DNA from: CAVYWD01 sp963772225
Lineage (GTDB): Bacteria > Myxococcota > Myxococcia > Myxococcales > UBA5297
Assembly: GCA_963772225.1 (NCBI GenBank)
Contig: CAVYWD010000011.1
Coordinates: 558,001-622,000, forward strand
DNA length: 64,000 bases
Reading direction: 5' to 3'
The stretch's first letter is position 1. Every line of letters begins with the position of its first letter. Shown piece by piece: positions 41,476 through 49,320 of this stretch. A program made the translations under genes and the position numbers. The notes under the pieces were generated by a model. It made no database searches, was not told the origin of the DNA, and worked only from the letters and a program-made list of their open reading frames with translations.

Positions 41476-43392
41476 TCAATGCTCTTCGGCGGCCTCCACC
41501 AGTGGCCGCTTCTCGCCTCTGGGCAGGCGCATGAGCCAGGCCCGCGACCCGCAGGGATTCTTCGCCTCGTCCTTGGGCGGGTCGACCACGAGGCGGTCGC
41601 CGTCAGCCGCGGGAGCGACGCAGCAGCGCGGCGGCCGCTCGCAGGCGTCGGTGCCGGGGACGAGGACCAGCTTCTCGACGTCGAAGTTGAAGTCCTTGGG
41701 CACCTGCGCGCCCAGCGCGCCGAGCTCGTCGCGCGAGTGGAAGAAGCCCTTGGGGGCGAGGGGCTTCTCGCCCTTGGGCTCGGCGGGAAGCTTCTTCAGC
41801 TCCAGGCGCGGCCCGTCGAGGCGGGCGACCAGCTCGTTCCATGCCCGCGGGTAGCCCGGATGCTGGACCTTGCCCAGCTCGTCTTTCAGGTTTCCGTCCA
41901 TGTACTTCACGAACAGCTCTTCGCCGAGGGCCCGCCAGCGCTTCACGGTCCGCTCCGCCTGCTCGATCGAATACTCGGTCAAGTACTCGCGGGCCTCTTC
42001 GGGCGAGCGCCGGTGCCGCTCGAGCGCCGCCTGCTCGACCGCCGCCTGGCGCGCGAAGAAGCCGCCCTCCAGCTCGCGCTGCGCCGCCTGGACGTCGGGG
42101 ATGATGTCGCTGTAGCGCGAGTACGCCCAGTTCGCGACCCAGTTGAAGACCCAGAAGGCCGAGTCCCAGCTGAAGTGCCGCAGGTCCGCGCGGCCGGCGG
42201 CGTAGCTGGGCGGCGCTCGGAGCACGCCCGCGTAGATGGGCACCCAGACGGTGCTGAACGTGTCGTCGACGCCGAACCACATCAGGCCGCCAATGGGGTC
42301 GGGCAGCGCCCCGCGCGACTCGGCGACGAGGGAGAACCCGGTCTGCTGGGTGGAGACGGCCCGCTCGTTCAAGTACTTCTTTCCGCCGGCTTCCCAGGTG
42401 AGCGGCCGCCAGCGGTACGGCAGCAAGTAGGGCCCCGCGCCCACGCCCTGCGACAGGTCGAGCTCGGTCCCCTCGAAGTGGTCGCGCATGAGCGCCATGA
42501 CGTCGGCGACGGCGAGCTTCTGGTCGGGCTTCACCCACAGCGGCAGGCGCTCGGCGCCCGAGCCGCCCTTCACCAGCTCGACGGGCAGCCTGAGCGAGGG
42601 CGCCGCGCGGGAAAAGACGCGCCAGACGCGCGCGTCCGCGAAGCGGAGATCCTCCGACGTGAGCGGCGCGTAGGCGTCGGCGAAGCTGAAGTCCTCGTCC
42701 TTGCCCTTGAAGTAACCCTTCGCCCGCGCCAGCTCGACGACGTCCTTCGCGTAGAGCGTGTCCTTATCGCGCAGGGGGAACTTTCGGATGCGGGCGCAGT
42801 TCGCGTGGGCGGTCATCATCCCGTCGGGCACGCGCCGCGCGACCCAGGCCGCGCCCTTCGCGCCCGGGCCCTTGCCGATCATCTCCAGGAGCCAGGCCTC
42901 GCTCGGGTCGGAGATGGAGAAGGACTCGCCGGTCGAGGCGTAGCCGTGCTGCGCCGCCAGGTCCGTCATCACGGAGACGGCCTCGCGCGCGGTCGCGGCG
43001 CGCTCGAGCGCCAGCTGCATCAGCGTGCCGTAGTCGATGCCGCCCGTCGGGTCGCGCAGCTCCTCGCGCCCGGTGAAGGTGGTCTCGCCGATGGCCACCT
43101 GGCGCTCGTTCATGTTGCCCACCACGGCGAACGTGCGGCGCGCCTGGGGAATGGAGCCCAGGCGCTTGCCGGTGTCCCACTCGACGACCTCGCGGGTCGC
43201 GCCCTCCCGGCTCTGCAGTGCCGGCGTGAGCCGAAGGTCGCCGTACAGCTCGTGCGAGTCGGCGGCGTAGGTCAGCACGGTCGCGGCGTCGGCGCTGGCG
43301 CCCTTGGACACGAGAATGCTGGTGCAGGCGAGCGCCGAGGAGGGCAGGAGCGCGGCTGCCAAGGCAAGAGCGCGAAAGAGAGCAGTGATCAT
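41476..43392 (-). CDS. Secreted C69-family peptidase (U34 dipeptidase type)
   Basis: A 638-residue Ntn-hydrolase-type peptidase. The signal peptide (ALFRALALAAALLPSSALA) ends directly before CTSILVSKGASAD, so signal cleavage would expose the catalytic Cys as the new N-terminus, as the C69 mechanism requires. Further family motifs: TYAADSHELYGDLRL, FAVVGNMNERQVAIGETTFTGR, DYGTLMQLALERAATAREAV, SFSISDPSEAWLLEMIGKG. The C-terminal part is the extended helical region of the larger members. The tail contains Cys pairs (CERPPRCC). ATG 43392 gives the signal peptide; the frame is open to 43464. Cuts dipeptides; probably periplasmic or exported. Confidence 0.88.
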   Translation of the reverse strand: MITALFRALALAAALLPSSALACTSILVSKGASADAATVLTYAADSHELYGDLRLTPALQSREGATREVVEWDTGKRLGSIPQARRTFAVVGNMNERQVAIGETTFTGREELRDPTGGIDYGTLMQLALERAATAREAVSVMTDLAAQHGYASTGESFSISDPSEAWLLEMIGKGPGAKGAAWVARRVPDGMMTAHANCARIRKFPLRDKDTLYAKDVVELARAKGYFKGKDEDFSFADAYAPLTSEDLRFADARVWRVFSRAAPSLRLPVELVKGGSGAERLPLWVKPDQKLAVADVMALMRDHFEGTELDLSQGVGAGPYLLPYRWRPLTWEAGGKKYLNERAVSTQQTGFSLVAESRGALPDPIGGLMWFGVDDTFSTVWVPIYAGVLRAPPSYAAGRADLRHFSWDSAFWVFNWVANWAYSRYSDIIPDVQAAQRELEGGFFARQAAVEQAALERHRRSPEEAREYLTEYSIEQAERTVKRWRALGEELFVKYMDGNLKDELGKVQHPGYPRAWNELVARLDGPRLELKKLPAEPKGEKPLAPKGFFHSRDELGALGAQVPKDFNFDVEKLVLVPGTDACERPPRCCVAPAADGDRLVVDPPKDEAKNPCGSRAWLMRLPRGEKRPLVEAAEEH

Positions 43393-43503
43393 GGGTCCGC
43401 ATCTTGCGGGGCGAGCCGGCAAAACGTCCAGAAGTCTGCGTTCGGGTCGAGCGGCTCCGGACACAGCGCGGCGTCGCCGTGAGCTGCAGCCTCGCCGCGC
43501 GGG

Positions 43504-44211
43504 CTACGGCCGGCCGCGGCCGCCTCGCGGCCCGCGATTCGGACCCTTGGGCCGCCCGCGCCCCTCCGGCTCGCGCTTGCCCGAAGGCTCGTCTCCGGGC
43601 GGCCGGCTCCACGCCGTGGCCCCCGGCGCCCCGCCGCCCTCGAGTCGCCCGCCGCTCGTGAATCGCCCTTTGCCGGCCGGCAACGCGCGCCGCGCTGGCG
43701 CTGCCGGCGACTCGGGGGCCGTCTCGGCCGCAGGGCGGCTCTCGGCCGGAGGAGCCGCCCGCTGCTTTTCGCTCGCCCGCACGATGGTCACCAGGGCCGG
43801 AATCGGCTTGGCCTTTCGCGCGCGCGGGCGCTTCTTTCGGGCCGGCTCGGCGCCTCGTTCACCCTGGCGCTCGACGCTGAAGCGGCTCTGCCCGACCTCC
43901 ACGGCTCCCGGGACGTTTTCCTCGGGCGCGAGCGAGCGCACCTTCACCACGTCCGCGACGTCATCGCCCGCGGCCACCAGGGCACCCCGCAGCCTTTGTT
44001 GGGCGGCTGCGTCGAGCCCGGTCGCGCGCGCCAGCACCTCCTCGATGCGCCGCTCCTCGGCGGGGCCGGCCATCTCGAGCATGGCCGCGGAGAGGCCGCT
44101 TTGCTTCAGCACCTGCATCGCCGCTCGGAGCAGCGCGCCATCGAATTCCCACGGCGATTCCATCGTGCCCTCCATGGGCCCCGCTCGGGGCCCGGCCCGC
44201 GTCGCGCTCAT
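43504..44211 (-). CDS. Low-complexity Arg/Gly/Pro-rich protein, unknown function
   Basis: A 235-residue protein. Residues 15-95 look folded and helical (ALLRAAMQVLKQSGLSAAMLEMAGPAEERRIEEVLARATGL...), the remainder is basic, disordered and ends with RGRPKGPNRGPRGGRGRP, a nucleic-acid-binding-like RGG tail. ATG 44211 overlaps the stop of the upstream gene (ATGA), which fixes this start. It is the last gene of the four-gene operon that begins at 45996. I do not recognise a family. Confidence 0.6.
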   Translation of the reverse strand: MSATRAGPRAGPMEGTMESPWEFDGALLRAAMQVLKQSGLSAAMLEMAGPAEERRIEEVLARATGLDAAAQQRLRGALVAAGDDVADVVKVRSLAPEENVPGAVEVGQSRFSVERQGERGAEPARKKRPRARKAKPIPALVTIVRASEKQRAAPPAESRPAAETAPESPAAPARRALPAGKGRFTSGGRLEGGGAPGATAWSRPPGDEPSGKREPEGRGRPKGPNRGPRGGRGRP

Positions 44212-44729
44212 CGCCTCGGCCGCCAGATGACGAGCGATTGATCCTCGCCGGGGCCGTAGAAGTCGGCGAGGACGCCCTCCCTGACGGCGCCATCGTCCGC
44301 CAGAGCAGCGAAGGCGAGCTCCGCTGCGCGGTCGAGCTCGAAGCGGGCCAGGCGAGCGTCGGCCGCGCGCAGCCAGCCCACCCATGCCCGCGCCCCGCGC
44401 AGCGCCCAGCCTTCATCGATGCCCAGGCTTCCGAAGAAGTCGTAAGTGTCCTCGCAGCCCGAGACCGCGCCGAAGCCCACGCACGCCTCGAAGGCCCCTC
44501 CCCTCTCCAGCACCAGGGCGCGGTAGAAGGACTGCTCCTCGTCCTTCGCCAGCGCGATCATCTCGAGCACGTTGGGCCTGCAGAACGAAGGCACGGCCGA
44601 AGGCGCCTTCTCCGCGAACGCCCGGAGCTCGTCTTCGCGCCCCGGCGGAATGCGGTCGAGCACGGCCGCGCCGTCGAAGCGCAGGCGAAAGAAGCGAGGC
44701 CGGGGGCCTTTCTCCAAGTAGGTACGCAT
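44208..44729 (-). CDS. Hypothetical protein in pseudouridine synthase operon
   Basis: A 173-residue cytosolic protein, no family recognised. It has an N-terminal RTYLEKGPRPRFFRLRF stretch and a central FEACVGFGAVSGCEDTYDFFGSLGIDEGWALRGARAWVGWL segment. ATG 44729 was chosen because the upstream open frame overlaps the pseudouridine synthase C-terminus. It lies 10 bp after that gene and overlaps the next by an ATGA junction, so the three are coupled. Confidence 0.6.
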   Translation of the reverse strand: MRTYLEKGPRPRFFRLRFDGAAVLDRIPPGREDELRAFAEKAPSAVPSFCRPNVLEMIALAKDEEQSFYRALVLERGGAFEACVGFGAVSGCEDTYDFFGSLGIDEGWALRGARAWVGWLRAADARLARFELDRAAELAFAALADDGAVREGVLADFYGPGEDQSLVIWRPRR

Positions 44730-44739
44730 TTCGGTCCGA

Positions 44740-45736
44740 TCACGTGGGGCCGGCGGTCGCGCCGCGGAGCAGCCGGAGCGCGCGCTGGAAATCGTCGGGC
44801 AGGGGCGCCTCGAGCGCAAGGAGCGCCCCGGTGACGGGGTGTGCGATTCTCCAAGCGATGCGCGTGGAGCGCCTGCCGACCCAGGGCTTCGGCCGCCCTG
44901 CGCGCGGGCGCGTCCTCAGGGAGGCGAGCTTCGCGCCGGCGACCGCCGTAGAGCTCGTCGAAGAGGAGCGGATGCCCGCTTTCGGAGAAGTGGACGCGGA
45001 TCTGGTGCGTCCGGCCAGTGTGAAGCAGGACGCGGACGAGGGCGGCGCCGCACAGCTGCTCTTCGACCTGCCACTCGGTGACGGCGGCCCGGCCGGCCGC
45101 GACCTTGCTCGTGAACCGCAGGCGATTGGTCGGGTGCCGGCCGTGGAGGGTCTCGAGCCGCCCGCGCAGAGGCGGCGCCCCGTGGACGAGCGCCAGGTAG
45201 ACCTTGCGCGCCCGCCGGCCCTTGAACTGCGCCTGGAGCCCCCGGAGCGCGCGCTCGGTCTTGGCAACCACGATGCAGCCGCTCGTGCCCTTGTCGAGGC
45301 GGTGGACGATGCCCGGGCGCACCTCGCCGCCGATGCCGGGCAGGTCCTTGCAGTGGAACAGGAGCGCGTTGACCAGCGTCCCCGTCGGGTTTCCGGCGCC
45401 TGGGTGCACGACCAGTCCCGCGGGCTTGTCCAGCGCGATGAGCTCGGCGTCCTCGTAGAGCACCGAGAGCGCGATGGCCTCGGGCTGCGGCGCTGCGGGC
45501 CGCGGCGCTTCCACGAGAAGCGACACCGCCTCGCCGCCCTTGAGGAGCTTGCCGGCCTTGGCGGGCCGCCCGTCGAGCGTCACCGCGCCCAGGCCGATGA
45601 GCACTTTCAGCCGCGAGCGCGTGAACTCGGGCTCGACCGCCGCGAGAAAGGCGTCGAGCCGCGTGCCTCGGGCCTCGGTGGGCACGGTGTGGTGGTGTTG
45701 GGGCACGGCGTCGGGAAGCAGGCCATTCGAAGTCAC
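44740..45736 (-). CDS. RluD-type 23S rRNA pseudouridine synthase (one +1 frame break at 44851)
   Basis: About 331 residues when the surplus base at 44851 is skipped: RQALHAHRL continues as RIAHPVTGALLALEAPLPDDF, the usual RluA/RluD C-terminus, and stops at 44740. The N-terminal S4 domain (GTRLDAFLAAVEPEFTRSRLKVLI) is followed by the catalytic core with VLYEDAELIALDKPAGLVVHPG, GIVHRLDKGTSGCIVVAKT (catalytic Asp in HRLDKGTSG) and LLHTGRTHQIRVHF. Isomerises uridines in helix 69-type rRNA or related sites. Unbroken reading would give a C-terminus rich in Arg that fits nothing. Starts 4 bp inside the previous gene. Confidence 0.88.
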
Positions 45737-45996
45737 CAGATCTTCGAACGGATGTGGCCCTTCCTCCCGACGACGATGTCGACGATGGCGCGCTCGAAGA
45801 AGTTGGTCTTCGCGTAGACCTCGGGGCTGACCCGGCTCTTGTAGAGGTCGCGCCCTTCGTCGATCTCGCCCCTGAGCACGTCGAAGAGGCTGTCGTTCTC
45901 GATGCCCAGGATGATCTTCGCCTCGTTGTAGAGCGAGATGTCCGAGGCGATGGCCCGGGCGAGCCGGTTTGCTTTGGCCTTTTCCTCGTCGGTCAT
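45733..45996 (-). CDS. Small conserved hypothetical protein of deltaproteobacterial type
   Basis: An 87-residue, charged, helical protein (ANRLARAIASDISLYNEAKIILGIENDSLFDVLRGEIDEGRDLYKSRV, ending FFERAIVDIVVGRKGHIRSKIW). Proteins with this LYN...SLFDVL...GR..Y..RV pattern are, from memory, common beside RluD-type genes in Myxococcota; their function is unknown. Its stop overlaps the start of the pseudouridine synthase gene, so it heads the operon. Confidence 0.7.
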   Translation of the reverse strand: MTDEEKAKANRLARAIASDISLYNEAKIILGIENDSLFDVLRGEIDEGRDLYKSRVSPEVYAKTNFFERAIVDIVVGRKGHIRSKIW

Positions 45997-46094
45997 GGTT
46001 TCAAGGCTCCAGCCAGGCGGAGTGCGCCGGTGAGTCGGATGCTAGGCGTCGGCGCGCGCCCCTGTCAATATTTCGGCCTGATCTCAAAGGCTTC

Positions 46095-47285
46095 TCAGCT
46101 CTTGGAGGTCTTCGCTTTCGCCGCGAGCTCCATGTAGCCCTTGGAGACCTTGAGCGGGTCGAGCTTGAGCTCTCGAGCGACCAGCATGAGGAAGCCGCGC
46201 AAGTACACCGCCACCGGGAGCGCGTCGTAGCGGTCGGCCTCGACGTTCTCCAGGTGGCTCAGCCCCACGCGCGTCTTCTCGCTCAGGTCCCGGAGCGACA
46301 AGCCCCGGCTTTCCCGGACGCGGCGCAAGAGCTCTCCGCTGAAGACCGGGTTCGGGCCGATCTCCGCGGGCTTGTTCACGGGCCGCACGGGCAGCGCAGG
46401 CCGGGGCTCTTCGGCCGCCCGCTCCTCGGCCTTGAGCGGCACCGAGGCGATGGCCCGAGGCGCTGCCTCCAGCGGCGCCGGCGACACCTCGGAGATCCGC
46501 TCGATGGCCGCGGCGGATGCGCCGACCGCGGTGAGCGCTGGCGGGGCCGGGGCCTCCGCGGCGCGCTCGACGGCCGCAGCGGATGCGCCCGCCACGGTGA
46601 GCGCTGGCGGGGCCGGGGCCTCCGCGGCGCGCTCGACGGCCGCAGCGGATGCGCCGACCGCGGTGAGCGCTGGCGGGGCCTTGGCCGCCGACGGCCCCGC
46701 GTCGGGGGTCGCTGCGGGCGCAGGCGCCTGCGGCAGGTGCGTCCGCGCCGCGAAGTCGTGCTCGTCCTCGACCGGGCGGGAGCCCGGCCACGGGAAGCTG
46801 GGCACTGCGGCGGCCGGCGCGCCTGCGAAGGAGGGCGCTGCGGTCGCCGTTCTCTCGGGAGCGGTCGCAGGCTCGACCGCTTCCAGTCGCGCAGGCTCGC
46901 TCGCGGCGGGCGCGAACGACGGAAGCTGCGCGCTCTGCTCTCGGGGCGGCTCCGACGGGGCTTGTGCGGACGCAGCCGAGGCTGGCTCCGCAGAAACGGG
47001 CGCCGGCCCTGGCGGCGGGGCGACCTCGGCGGTCGCTGAGCTGCAAAGGCCGAGCGCGGCCTCGTAGCTCCTGCGGCTCTCCGAATCGGAGAGCGTCAAG
47101 TAGGCCTCTTCGATCCGCTCGACCAGCGAGCGCGCCTCGCCGGCGTCGACCAGGGCGTAGGTGGCCATGGAGTCCGGACCGTAGAACGCCTTGGCGCGCT
47201 CGTAGGCTTGGTCCACATCGGCCGAAGTCGCCGAACGAGGGAGGTCGAGGAGCTCGAAGTAGTTCTGCTGGTCGATGGGCTTCAT
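46095..47285 (-). CDS. J-domain protein fused to a RodZ-like HTH domain
   Basis: A 396-residue cytosolic protein. Residues 1-75 form a DnaJ-like domain (NYFELLDLPRSATSADVDQAYERAKAFY...IEEAYLTLSDSESRRSYEAAL); an HPD tripeptide is missing between helices II and III, where YGPDSM is seen, so Hsp70 stimulation is doubtful. A 210-residue Ala/Pro-rich linker contains three 22-residue repeats. Residues 305-390 are a Cro/RodZ-type HTH (FSGELLRRVRESRGLSLRDLSEKTRVGLSHLENVEADRYDALPVAVYLRGFLMLVARELKLD). No transmembrane helix follows, unlike RodZ. It lies 33 bp after the MinD-like gene in a three-gene operon. Confidence 0.8.
   Translation of the reverse strand: MKPIDQQNYFELLDLPRSATSADVDQAYERAKAFYGPDSMATYALVDAGEARSLVERIEEAYLTLSDSESRRSYEAALGLCSSATAEVAPPPGPAPVSAEPASAASAQAPSEPPREQSAQLPSFAPAASEPARLEAVEPATAPERTATAAPSFAGAPAAAVPSFPWPGSRPVEDEHDFAARTHLPQAPAPAATPDAGPSAAKAPPALTAVGASAAAVERAAEAPAPPALTVAGASAAAVERAAEAPAPPALTAVGASAAAIERISEVSPAPLEAAPRAIASVPLKAEERAAEEPRPALPVRPVNKPAEIGPNPVFSGELLRRVRESRGLSLRDLSEKTRVGLSHLENVEADRYDALPVAVYLRGFLMLVARELKLDPLKVSKGYMELAAKAKTSKS
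46505..46702 (-). repeat. Three 66-bp in-frame repeats in the linker of the J-HTH gene
   Basis: The 22-residue unit APPALTAVGASAAAVERAAE (with small variations) occurs three times in tandem. The DNA copies are almost identical, which suggests recent expansion; length variation between strains would be expected here. Confidence 0.75.
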
Positions 47286-47318
47286 TGCCGGGGCCCAGGG
47301 CCTTCGAGGAAGGCCAAG

Positions 47319-48434
47319 TCAAGGAGGAGGAGGCTGATTGAGCCGGAGAAATCGGTCGGCGATTTGCGAGAGGGCCTTGGCCGTCGCCGACTCCGGGCAC
47401 TCCAGGAGCACGGGGCGCCGCTTTCGCACGGCCTTCCAGACATCGTCGTCGTAGTTGATGGCGCCAACGTAGTCCATTTCGAGCCCAAAGTATTTACGCC
47501 ATGCGGCGACGACCGCGTCGCCCACCTGCCGATCCGCCGCAGTCCTCGCCTGGTTCACGATGAGCCGGGGCCGGAAGCGCAGCATCTCGCGCTCGAGAGC
47601 GTTGCCGGCCTCGGGGTCCCGCCGCTTCACCGCCGCGATGACGTCGAAGGGCGTCTTGACGCCGTTCTCCTGCCGCCGCGACATGGCCTCCTCCACCAGC
47701 CGCTCGATGCCGTAGACCGCCTGGACATTGGCGAGCCGCCGGAAGAACGCCGCCTTGATGAACCGGTACCCGTTCTCGATGGAGGTGGGCTCGGGCACGA
47801 GCACCAGGATCCCGTGGTCGGCCACCAGGAAGAAGTCGAGGACGTTGAAGCTCGTCCCGGCCCCGAGGTCCAGGATGGCGTAGTCGACGTCCAGCGCCTG
47901 GAAGTTGCGCAGCAGCTTCAGCTTCTGCGCGTAGCGCGGGTTGGCCACGTCCAGCGAGTCCAGCGCGCCGGAGACGAGCGAGAGGTTCGGCACGCCGGTG
48001 GGCACGGTGACGTCGGCGATTCTCGTCACCTTGCGGTCGATGAAGTCCGAGAGCGTGACCTTCGGCAGGTCGACGCCGAGGCAGGTGTGCAGGTTGGCCC
48101 CGCCCAGGTCGGCATCGATGAGCACGACCCGCATGCCTCGGCGGGCCAGCTCGATGCCCAGGCTGGCGGCCACCAGGCTCTTGCCGATGCCGCCCTTGCC
48201 GCCGCCCACTGCGAGAATGCGCCAGGCCCTGGCCGGCGCGCGGCCCACTCGCCTCGGTGCCCGGGCGCCGCCCGCAGCAGCGCTCGCGCGCACGGCCGGC
48301 TCGGGCCCGGGCTCAGGCTCGGCGAAGGGCGCAGGGCGCTGAGGAGCGCTCGGGCTCTGCGCCGAGCCGGCCACAGAAGGCGTCGCGGTCTCCTTCGCGG
48401 TCGCTGAAATCGCTAGAGATGGGTCCACAACCAC
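47319..48434 (-). CDS. MinD/ParA-like ATPase (FlhG-like)
   Basis: A 371-residue ATPase with a 70-residue disordered Ala/Pro-rich leader. The core has the deviant Walker A GGGKGGIGKSLVAASLG, switch I-like LIDADLGGANLH, the switch II AILDLGAGTSFNVLDFFLVADHG and VPEPTSIENGYRFIK, as in FlhG/MinD proteins that position polar structures. An insertion about residue 230-260 (AMSRRQENGVKTPFDVIAAVKRRDPEAGNALE) is typical of a deltaproteobacterial subgroup. Starts at GTG 48434. No flagellar or min genes are near, so the cargo is unknown. Placed between the HNH gene (19 bp upstream) and the J-HTH gene. Confidence 0.82.
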   Translation of the reverse strand: MVVDPSLAISATAKETATPSVAGSAQSPSAPQRPAPFAEPEPGPEPAVRASAAAGGARAPRRVGRAPARAWRILAVGGGKGGIGKSLVAASLGIELARRGMRVVLIDADLGGANLHTCLGVDLPKVTLSDFIDRKVTRIADVTVPTGVPNLSLVSGALDSLDVANPRYAQKLKLLRNFQALDVDYAILDLGAGTSFNVLDFFLVADHGILVLVPEPTSIENGYRFIKAAFFRRLANVQAVYGIERLVEEAMSRRQENGVKTPFDVIAAVKRRDPEAGNALEREMLRFRPRLIVNQARTAADRQVGDAVVAAWRKYFGLEMDYVGAINYDDDVWKAVRKRRPVLLECPESATAKALSQIADRFLRLNQPPPP

Positions 48435-48453
48435 ACAATCTTAGCAGGGGTCG

Positions 48454-49053
48454 CTAGTCCTCGAGCAGCTCGACGTTCCAGTACGACGCGTCGGCCAACG
48501 TCAGGAACGGCAACCACTCGCGGTAGGTGGCCTTGCGCAGCGGCGAGCGGAGCACGGGCGTCCAGCGCGGGCGGGCCGGCGCCGAGAGGAGCTTCATGTC
48601 CGCCTCGGCCGGCGTGCGGCCGCCCTTCCTCAGGTTGCAGGGGATGCACGAGCAGACCACGTTCTCCCACGACGTGGTTCCGCCGCGCGAGCGCGGGATG
48701 ACGTGGTCCAGGTTGAGCTCCGAGCGCGAGAGCGTTCGGCCGCAGTACTGGCAGGTGTTGCCGTCGCGCGCGTAGATGTTGAGCCGCGAGAAGCGCACGC
48801 GCGCCTTGGGAAAGCGCTCGTAGGCGGTGAGCACGATGACCCGCGGGATGCGAATGCGGCGCCCCACCGCCCCCACCGAGTCTTTGTGAAGCTCGGCGGA
48901 CAGCTCGGCCCAGCTCTGGAAATCGAAGAGCCGATACTCCTGGTCGATGGCCCGCGCGACTCCTTGGTAGAGGAGCGTGAACGCCCGGCGCACCGTGGTG
49001 ACATGGATGGGCTGGTAGAGCCGATTGAGGACGAGGACGTTGGTGTTCAGCAT
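48454..49053 (-). CDS. HNH endonuclease family protein
   Basis: A 199-residue protein that starts MLNTNVLVLNRLYQPIHVTTVRRAF, the conserved leader of this bacterial HNH group, and carries a zinc-bound HNH motif (CQYCGRTLSRSELNLDHVIPRSRGGTTSWENVVCSCIPCNLRKG). The two Cys pairs bind zinc; Asp-His of LDHV is catalytic. Such standalone proteins are common in chromosomes and their target is unknown. ATG 49053 is preferred because GGAAGGA lies upstream; the frame is open to 49077. First gene of the operon. Confidence 0.85.
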   Translation of the reverse strand: MLNTNVLVLNRLYQPIHVTTVRRAFTLLYQGVARAIDQEYRLFDFQSWAELSAELHKDSVGAVGRRIRIPRVIVLTAYERFPKARVRFSRLNIYARDGNTCQYCGRTLSRSELNLDHVIPRSRGGTTSWENVVCSCIPCNLRKGGRTPAEADMKLLSAPARPRWTPVLRSPLRKATYREWLPFLTLADASYWNVELLED

Positions 49054-49320
49054 GGGTCCTTCCGCTCGAGCTGGCATCCCGTGCGCGCGCGGGCCCGCCG
49101 CGCCCGAGCGCCGTGGCCCGCTCCACCGCTGAGTCGAGCCCTTTCCTGGACGTCCTCCATGGTGCTTGGCATCGCGGGTGCGGCGCGCGCTCGGGCCGCC
49201 CCCTTGGGGAACTCTAGCGCGCGGGCGGCCCGCGTAAAAAGCCCTCCTCCCCCGCGGCGGAGCAACCGGGTCGTCGCGCGGCCCCCGGGGGCTCGAAACG
49301 TTTAGAACAACTCGATAATT

